This document shows, in pieces, positions 4,954-6,238 of a stretch of 6,238 bases of DNA; the first letter of the stretch is position 1; every line of letters begins with the position of its first letter. This stretch comes from Alphaproteobacteria bacterium UBA3439 (GTDB lineage: Bacteria > Pseudomonadota > Alphaproteobacteria > Puniceispirillales > Puniceispirillaceae), in assembly GCA_002378605.1 (NCBI GenBank), contig DFSK01000049.1, forward strand, positions 1 through 6,238, given 5' to 3'. A program made the position numbers and the translations under genes. The notes below the pieces were generated by a model. That model was not told where the DNA came from. It ran no database searches and saw nothing but the letters and a program-made list of their open reading frames with translations.

Positions 4954-6238
4954 ATGATCGATGCGGTCAAAATGGATGTTGAAGAACAAAGTGGCCATCT
5001 TGCTGAAAGTGAGGTTGCCCGCCTTCTTGCGGTTTTGCAAAATGCCGAATTCAAACGGTCCGAAACCCGCAATATTACGAAAGATCATAGCTTTAAACCC
5101 CGCAGTCTGATGGAAATTGCGATTGAGGCGCAGCGACGCGACGCCGAAATCGAAGCGGATATGCAAGCCAAGGAAGCACTTGCCGCGGCACAGCGCGCTG
5201 AGGCAGCGTCGGCAAGCAAGGCACAAGCTGGCGAAGCCCAAAATTCAGATGACCTCAATTCTGTAGACACCAATTCGGCTAATCCGCAATTTGATAATCA
5301 AGATGCGGTAGTGAGCTGCGATGATGGTGGGGCTTTGATGTCTGCCGATGGTGCTAAAGATCCACGTGGGGAAACTGCGTCACCTGACAACTCGCCATTG
5401 CCAATCAGTGACGCCGCTTCAAATGTTACGCCAGATAAGGTTTCAGATGACCAACCTTCTGGTGCAAGTGTCAACCTAGCCAATGACGCGCTTGCAAATA
5501 ACCCGTTTGCCAATGATACCGTTGAAAATGATTTGATAGCCGATAATGGTGATGGTGATGCTGCCGAAGACACACCGAATGCCGCAAATTTTGAGACCGT
5601 AGCGGCGGCATTTGAACGTGGCAAAGCGGAAGGGATGATTGCTGGACGCGATGCGGGGATCGTTGAAACCAAAGCCGAAGCCGAAGCGGCGGCACAGGCG
5701 AATTTGGCCGATAAAATTGCCGCTTTTGAGGCGGCACTTGTTGCGCTTGCCAAGCCGCAGGCTTTGCAGGCGGAAGATTTATCGCGCTCGATCCATTCTA
5801 CGATTTTGAGACTGGCAAGCCAGCGTGCTGGCCAAAAAATTGATGACATGCCTGAAAATTTCCTTGTCCGTATCGAGGCGCTAGTGACCAGTATTGGCCA
5901 GAAAATGACTGCTGGAAAAGTGCATATCAACGCTGATGATTATAAAGTCATGTTGCCATATTTAGCCGATACGCATTTTGATTTTGTTGCCGAACCAGGC
6001 CTAGCGCGCGGTGATGTCATTCTAAAATTTGCCGGTGTCGAATTACATGATATTGCTGAGGCCCGCCTTGGTGGGCAATATGCCGAAACCGCAAAGACAA
6101 TGGCTAAAGCGCCTGCAGATCTTGCCCCCGGCATAACGCCAGATGAAATAACCCCAACCGAGCCAGCCCCGACCGAGCCAGCCCCAACAGAGCCAGAACC
6201 GGTTGAAACAGCGCCAGTTGAAACAACATCGGTAGAAG
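4954..6238 (+). CDS. fliH: Flagellar assembly protein FliH-like, unusually long (partial, runs off the right edge)
   Basis: FliH binds and restrains the export ATPase FliI and links it to the C-ring through FliN. The open frame has 428 codons with no stop before the window ends. Residues 1-95 are charged and helical (KPRSLMEIAIEAQRR at 48-62). Residues about 96-215 are a low-complexity Asp/Asn/Ala/Ser linker. Residues 216-375 are a recognisable FliH core: a GxxxG ladder GKAEGMIAGRDAG at 223-235, a coiled coil rich in Ala and Glu, then KVHINADDYKVMLP at 322-335 and ARGDVILKFAGVELHD at 351-366, the C-terminal FliI-binding fold. From about 395 comes a Pro/Glu/Thr repeat tail. Typical FliH is roughly 220-300 residues, so both the insert and the tail are extra. 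The start is the ATG 23 bases after fliG; an in-frame TAG at 4939 blocks extension, and only a weak AGAG (4940-4943) precedes it. ATG at 4972 is a poorer alternative. A domain fused after the tail cannot be excluded. Confidence 0.82.
   Translation, partial: MIDAVKMDVEEQSGHLAESEVARLLAVLQNAEFKRSETRNITKDHSFKPRSLMEIAIEAQRRDAEIEADMQAKEALAAAQRAEAASASKAQAGEAQNSDDLNSVDTNSANPQFDNQDAVVSCDDGGALMSADGAKDPRGETASPDNSPLPISDAASNVTPDKVSDDQPSGASVNLANDALANNPFANDTVENDLIADNGDGDAAEDTPNAANFETVAAAFERGKAEGMIAGRDAGIVETKAEAEAAAQANLADKIAAFEAALVALAKPQALQAEDLSRSIHSTILRLASQRAGQKIDDMPENFLVRIEALVTSIGQKMTAGKVHINADDYKVMLPYLADTHFDFVAEPGLARGDVILKFAGVELHDIAEARLGGQYAETAKTMAKAPADLAPGITPDEITPTEPAPTEPAPTEPEPVETAPVETTSVE
6157..6237 (+). 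repeat. 15-base tandem repeat encoding TEPAP-type pentapeptides in the FliH tail
   Basis: In frame, this part of the fliH gene encodes TEPAP, TEPAP, TEPEP, VETAP, VETTS and the start of another unit. The first two 15-base units (6157-6171 and 6172-6186) differ only in the last base. The third shows three changes, and later units drift further. Such Pro/Glu/Thr repeats usually form extended flexible linkers and change length by slippage. The repeat reaches the end of the window, so its full extent is unknown. Confidence 0.7.

Noticed and set aside
5298..5930. Long antisense open frame of 210 codons opposite fliH
   Set aside because: It is a Ser/Ala-rich shadow of the low-complexity Asp/Ala/Asn region of fliH, with no recognisable motif and no ribosome binding site case; the sense frame has clear FliH motifs.
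1..6238. Mobile elements, CRISPR arrays, tRNA or rRNA genes
   Set aside because: No transposase or integrase motifs, no regularly spaced repeats with unique spacers, and no tRNA-like or rRNA-like stretches were seen; gene content is uniformly flagellar and regulatory.

Overview
The window is one end of a flagellar basal-body gene cluster from a proteobacterium, most likely an alphaproteobacterium. The first regulator of the operon has the pseudo-receiver plus AAA+ layout of FlbD, and it is followed by fliE, fliF, fliG and fliH-type genes. The base composition is moderate and the intergenic DNA AT-rich, unlike the high-GC Caulobacter or Rhodobacter genomes. A marine lineage such as SAR116 would fit, but that is a guess from composition and gene order, not a demonstrated assignment.

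Layout: positions 1-257 (possibly to 293) hold the N-terminal part of a leftward gene for a sigma-54 activator whose AAA+ domain starts almost at residue 1. Positions 258-509 are a divergent, AT-rich control region. It has a strong sigma-54 promoter (-24/-12) pointing right at 457-472. Upstream lie two near-identical 14-base direct repeats exactly 42 bases apart, which look like activator sites, and a weak IHF-like site lies in between. From 510 to the end, five rightward genes are closely spaced: an FlbD/FleT-like sigma-54 activator without a DNA-binding domain, fliE (MS-ring/rod junction), fliF (MS ring), fliG (rotor/switch), and a very long fliH-like gene that leaves the window still open at 6238.

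How they work together: FliF forms the membrane ring, FliE joins it to the rod, FliG docks on the FliF C-terminus and transmits torque, and FliH serves the export ATPase at the base. The promoter architecture suggests the operon is switched on by sigma-54 RNA polymerase with an enhancer-binding protein. The two divergent regulators are complementary: one lacks an N-terminal regulatory domain, the other lacks a helix-turn-helix. They may therefore act as a mixed oligomer or a two-step relay, as proposed for FleQ/FleT-type pairs. This regulatory pair and its intergenic control region, together with the unusual low-complexity architecture of the FliH protein, are the most interesting parts. The structural genes fliE, fliF and fliG look ordinary.
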